From NCBI RefSeq assembly GCF_001612615.1, contig NZ_BDAU01000032.1, positions 1-64,000 of the forward strand: a stretch of 64,000 bases of DNA, in the 5' to 3' direction. Source of the DNA: Nocardia amikacinitolerans NBRC 108937. GTDB lineage: Bacteria > Actinomycetota > Actinomycetes > Mycobacteriales > Mycobacteriaceae. The notes under the pieces are model-generated. The model searched no databases. It was given only the letters and a program-made list of their open reading frames with translations, and had not been told where the DNA came from. The position numbers and the translations under genes were made by a program. Of the stretch, positions 61,550 to 64,000 are shown one piece after another (the first letter of the stretch is position 1; every line of letters begins with the position of its first letter).

Positions 61550-62587
61550 TCAAATACCCGCGGCGTCCGCGATCTCGATCGCTTTGTGCACGATCGCGTC
61601 GATGAGCTCGACGGTCGGCGTGCCCGCGGCCGCCTTGTTCTGCGGTTCGTCGATCGCCCGGCGCATGACGCCCTCGGCGATCACGGCCAGCTTCCACAGT
61701 CCGAGCACGTGCCAGTACCGCAAGGCCGCCGGGTCGCGCCCGGTTTCGGACAGGTACACCTCGGCGAGTTCGGCGCGGGTCGGGAAGCCGGGCAGTGCCG
61801 AGGCGGGGAAATCACCGCCGGTGTCCTCCCCCGGTTCGGCCCAGTAGGCGAGCAGGCTGCCCATATCGGCCAGCGGTTCGCCCAGCGTGGACAGCTCCCA
61901 GTCCAAAGCAGCGACGAGCTCACCGGATTCGCGATCGGCGATGACGTTGCGCAGATGGAAGTCGCCGTGCACCAGCGTGATCTCGCGCTGTTCCGGCATC
62001 GCCGCGACCAGCCTGCGGGTCAGGTCGTCGAGTTCGGGCAGCTCCCTGGTCTTGGACCGCTCCCACTGCCCGGCCCAGCGTTTGAGCTGGCGCTGGGCAT
62101 ACGGCTTGTGGCTGGCCAGGTCCGCGAGACCGACCGCGTCGATGTCGACGGCGTGGATCTTCGCCAAAGTGCGAACCAACGACAGCGCGATTTCGCGGCG
62201 CCGCTGCGGCGTCAGCGACCGCGCGATCTCCATCGTGTCGACGACCTGACCGTCGACGTACTCCATCAAGACCAGCGGCACGTCAGAGATGGCCGGATCG
62301 TTGGCGACCCCGAGGATGCGCGGCGCCGGCACCGCGGTGTCTTCCAACGCCGCGATGATCCGCGCCTCCCGCATCACATCGTGCGCCGACGCGAGCAGGT
62401 GACCCAACGGCGGTCGGCGCAGCACCCAGCGCCGGTCGACGGCGTCGGTGACCAGGTAGGTCAGATTGGATTGGCCGAGACCGATCCTGCTGAAGCGCAG
62501 CGGCCCGTCGACCTCGATGCCCAGGGAATCGAGCCAACCGGCCACCGCCGCCGGATCGATCGCCACGGTGTCGGAAACCTCAGGCAT
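61550..62587 (-). CDS. Phosphotransferase of the APH family (ACAD10/11 kinase-domain-like)
   Basis: A 345-residue kinase of the aminoglycoside-phosphotransferase fold. The nucleotide region is RIGLGQSNLTYLV and WVLRRPP; the catalytic loop is VHGDFHLRNVI near 206, followed by LDWELSTLGEPLADMG for metal binding. These features match the kinase domain of ACAD10/ACAD11 and the LvaA kinase, which phosphorylate 4-hydroxyacyl-CoA, rather than antibiotic-modifying enzymes. ATG 62587 overlaps the SDR stop by 8 bp. Confidence 0.85.
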   Translation of the reverse strand: MPEVSDTVAIDPAAVAGWLDSLGIEVDGPLRFSRIGLGQSNLTYLVTDAVDRRWVLRRPPLGHLLASAHDVMREARIIAALEDTAVPAPRILGVANDPAISDVPLVLMEYVDGQVVDTMEIARSLTPQRRREIALSLVRTLAKIHAVDIDAVGLADLASHKPYAQRQLKRWAGQWERSKTRELPELDDLTRRLVAAMPEQREITLVHGDFHLRNVIADRESGELVAALDWELSTLGEPLADMGSLLAYWAEPGEDTGGDFPASALPGFPTRAELAEVYLSETGRDPAALRYWHVLGLWKLAVIAEGVMRRAIDEPQNKAAAGTPTVELIDAIVHKAIEIADAAGI

Positions 62588-63359
62588 CGGCCGAGCCCCC
62601 GCGGAACATCGTGGCGTCGCCGAGTCGCTGGCCGCCGTCGATGACCATCGTCTCGCCGGTCATCCAGCTAGCGGCGTCGGAGGCGAGGAAGACGATCGCA
62701 GAGGCGATGTCCTCCGGCTCGCCGATCCGGTTCAGCGGCGTCTGCTCGTTCAGCAGGTTCTCGTGCTCCTGCCACAGCGCCGCGGCCAGGCGGGTGCGCA
62801 CCACGCCGGGCGCGACCGAGTTGACCCGGATCTTCGGCGAAAGTTCCAGCGCCATCTGCTTGGTCAGGTGGATCAGCGCGGCCTTGCTCGCGTTGTAGAG
62901 GCCGAGGTTCGCCTCGAAACCGAGTCCGCCGATGGAGGCGGTATTGATCACGCTGCCGCCGTGCTCGCCCATCCACGCGCCGGTGGCCAGCGAGGTCCAC
63001 AGGATCGGGGCCCACAGGTTCACGTCGAAGGTCTTGCTGAACCGGGCGTGATCCTGGCCGATCACCGGGCCGTAGGCGGGATTGGTGCCCGCGTTGTTGA
63101 CGAGAATGTCGACGCTGCCGAACTTCTCCAGCGTCAGGTCGATGCAGCGGCGCGCCGCGTCCTCGTCGACGGCGTGCGCGGCGACACCGAGCGCGTTGCC
63201 GTCCACCTGCGCGGCAGCGGCGTCCGCGGAGTCCTGCGAGCGGGAGGTGAGCACGACATTGCCGCCCGCCGCGGCGATGGCCTGCGCGGCGGCGAGTCCG
63301 ATACCGCGCGAGGCGCCGGTGACGATGGCGGTACGTCCGCTCAGATCGATGGTGGTCAT
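62580..63359 (-). CDS. Short-chain dehydrogenase (FabG-like)
   Basis: A 259-residue SDR. The NAD(P) loop is TGASRGIG at 14-21, NNAG lies near 90, the catalytic Ser/Tyr/Lys are in NTASIGG and YNASKAAL near 153-157, and the end motif is GETMVIDGGQRLG. It overlaps the acyl-CoA dehydrogenase stop by one base and the kinase start by 8 bp. In a 4-hydroxyacyl pathway it would fit the LvaD role of handling a hydroxyacyl/ketoacyl step. Confidence 0.88.
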   Translation of the reverse strand: MTTIDLSGRTAIVTGASRGIGLAAAQAIAAAGGNVVLTSRSQDSADAAAAQVDGNALGVAAHAVDEDAARRCIDLTLEKFGSVDILVNNAGTNPAYGPVIGQDHARFSKTFDVNLWAPILWTSLATGAWMGEHGGSVINTASIGGLGFEANLGLYNASKAALIHLTKQMALELSPKIRVNSVAPGVVRTRLAAALWQEHENLLNEQTPLNRIGEPEDIASAIVFLASDAASWMTGETMVIDGGQRLGDATMFRGGSADA

Positions 63360-64000
63360 CAGGCCTTCACTCCATTGCTCGTGGCGGTCTCGACGGTGCG
63401 GTACTTGCCAAGCTCCTGCCGGGCGATCGCCCGCTTGTGCACCTCGTCCGGGCCGTCGGCCAGCCGCAGGGTGCGCAGATGCGCCCAGGCCATGGCGAGC
63501 GGGAAGTCGTCGGTGACGCCCGCGGCACCGTGCACCTGGATCGCGCGGTCCACCACCTTCAGCGCGATCTGCGGGGCCGCGACCTTGATCGCGGCGATCT
63601 CGGTGCGCGCCTCCTTGTTGCCGACCGTGTCCATCAAATAGGCGGCCTTCAAGGTGAGCAGCCGGATCATCTCGATCTCGATCCGCGATTCGGCGATCCA
63701 GTCCTGGATGTTGGCGTTCTCGCTGATCGGCTTGCCGAAAGTGCTGCGCGAGCGGGCGCGCTTGCACAGCAGTTCCAGCGCGCGCTCGGCCATGCCGATC
63801 GAACGCATGCAGTGGTGGATACGGCCGGGTCCGAGGCGCGCCTGGCTGATGGCGAAACCCTCGCCCTCGCCTTTGAGCACATCCTTGGCGGGCACCCTGA
63901 CGTCGGCGAAATCGATCTCGGCGTGGCCCTCGCGGTCCTGATAGCCGAAGACGGGCAGGTTGCGCATGACCGTGACGCCTGGCGCGTCGATCGGCACGAC
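63359..64000 (-). CDS. Acyl-CoA dehydrogenase (partial, runs off the window)
   Basis: The C-terminal 213 residues of an acyl-CoA dehydrogenase; the N-terminus lies beyond 64000. Visible are GPGRIHHCMRSIGMAERALEL, STFGKPISENANIQ for FAD contacts and VHGAAGVTDDFPLAMAW, then LADGPDEVHKRAIARQELGKY. The text FADVRVPAKDVLKGEGEGFAISQARLGPGR matches the ACAD10/ACAD11 and LvaC subgroup. It is the first gene visible in the operon that continues with SDR, kinase, MDR and HAD. Confidence 0.88.
   Translation of the reverse strand, partial: VVPIDAPGVTVMRNLPVFGYQDREGHAEIDFADVRVPAKDVLKGEGEGFAISQARLGPGRIHHCMRSIGMAERALELLCKRARSRSTFGKPISENANIQDWIAESRIEIEMIRLLTLKAAYLMDTVGNKEARTEIAAIKVAAPQIALKVVDRAIQVHGAAGVTDDFPLAMAWAHLRTLRLADGPDEVHKRAIARQELGKYRTVETATSNGVKA

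Noticed and set aside
61550..62587. Aminoglycoside resistance kinase
   Set aside because: The APH fold is shared, but the operon context and ACAD10/11-like motifs point to acyl-CoA metabolism.

Overview
The window looks like chromosomal DNA from a mycolic-acid-producing actinomycete, most probably Nocardia. It is very GC-rich with GTG and TTG starts. It carries a giant type I fatty acid synthase beside its own phosphopantetheinyl transferase, a CmrA-type mycolate reductase, an LppS-type L,D-transpeptidase and a membrane desaturase with its own reductase. It also has small Gly/Ser/Thr-rich and Excalibur-type secreted proteins. The genus is an inference from gene content; no rRNA is present to test it.

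Layout. 1-1200: a strong palindrome followed by nested non-coding tandem repeats (113/132 bp units, then a 19 bp minisatellite) abutting an orphan ectB. 2.6-5.3 kb: a three-gene ABC-2 exporter. 5.3-10.3 kb: a DUF4389 membrane protein, an Excalibur lipoprotein and a trio lpqS-like/cysK2-like/MFS that matches the order Rv0847-Rv0849 of M. tuberculosis. 10.7-17.6 kb: small conserved genes, a desaturase/reductase pair with a divergent TetR gene, and an MFS transporter. 17.7-20.3 kb: padR overlapping a 2,4-dienoyl-CoA reductase gene.

20.3-49.0 kb is a core block that follows, with gaps, the M. tuberculosis order Rv2509 (cmrA), Rv2510c (HerA-like), orn, lppS/ldtB, Rv2520c (DUF3618), bcp, acpS, fas. 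It also carries tRNA-His, tRNA-Lys and tRNA-Leu. A free-standing acyl carrier protein, a diaminopimelate-decarboxylase-like enzyme and a double ABM-domain protein are inserted between cmrA and the HerA-like gene; a heptanucleotide tandem repeat lies inside that insert. A MarR/pirin pair, a TetR-controlled drug-type ABC exporter with two tandem operators, and an ASKHA-fold membrane protein lie between bcp and fas or just before it.

49.0-54.7 kb, directly behind tRNA-Leu, is accessory DNA: a degenerate type I-E-like CRISPR remnant without cas genes, an intact four-repeat IPT/TIG protein, a frameshifted IPT/TIG copy in the opposite orientation, an HTH regulator, a decayed small gene, a Gly/Trp-rich secreted protein and a flavin hydroxylase. 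54.9-64.0 kb returns to metabolism: fadB2, a 7Fe ferredoxin, a quinone oxidoreductase, an I36-type secreted protein, a LuxR gene that has lost its ATPase domain, and an operon ACAD-SDR-APH kinase-MDR reductase-HAD. That operon contains, as separate genes, the HAD, APH and ACAD modules that are fused in mammalian ACAD10, and resembles the levulinate lva pathway, suggesting 4-hydroxyacyl-CoA breakdown.

The most interesting items are the ACAD/APH/HAD operon, the ACP-decarboxylase-ABM insert, the three palindromes upstream of fas, the CRISPR remnant at tRNA-Leu, the nested repeats next to ectB, and the Gly/Trp-rich secreted protein.
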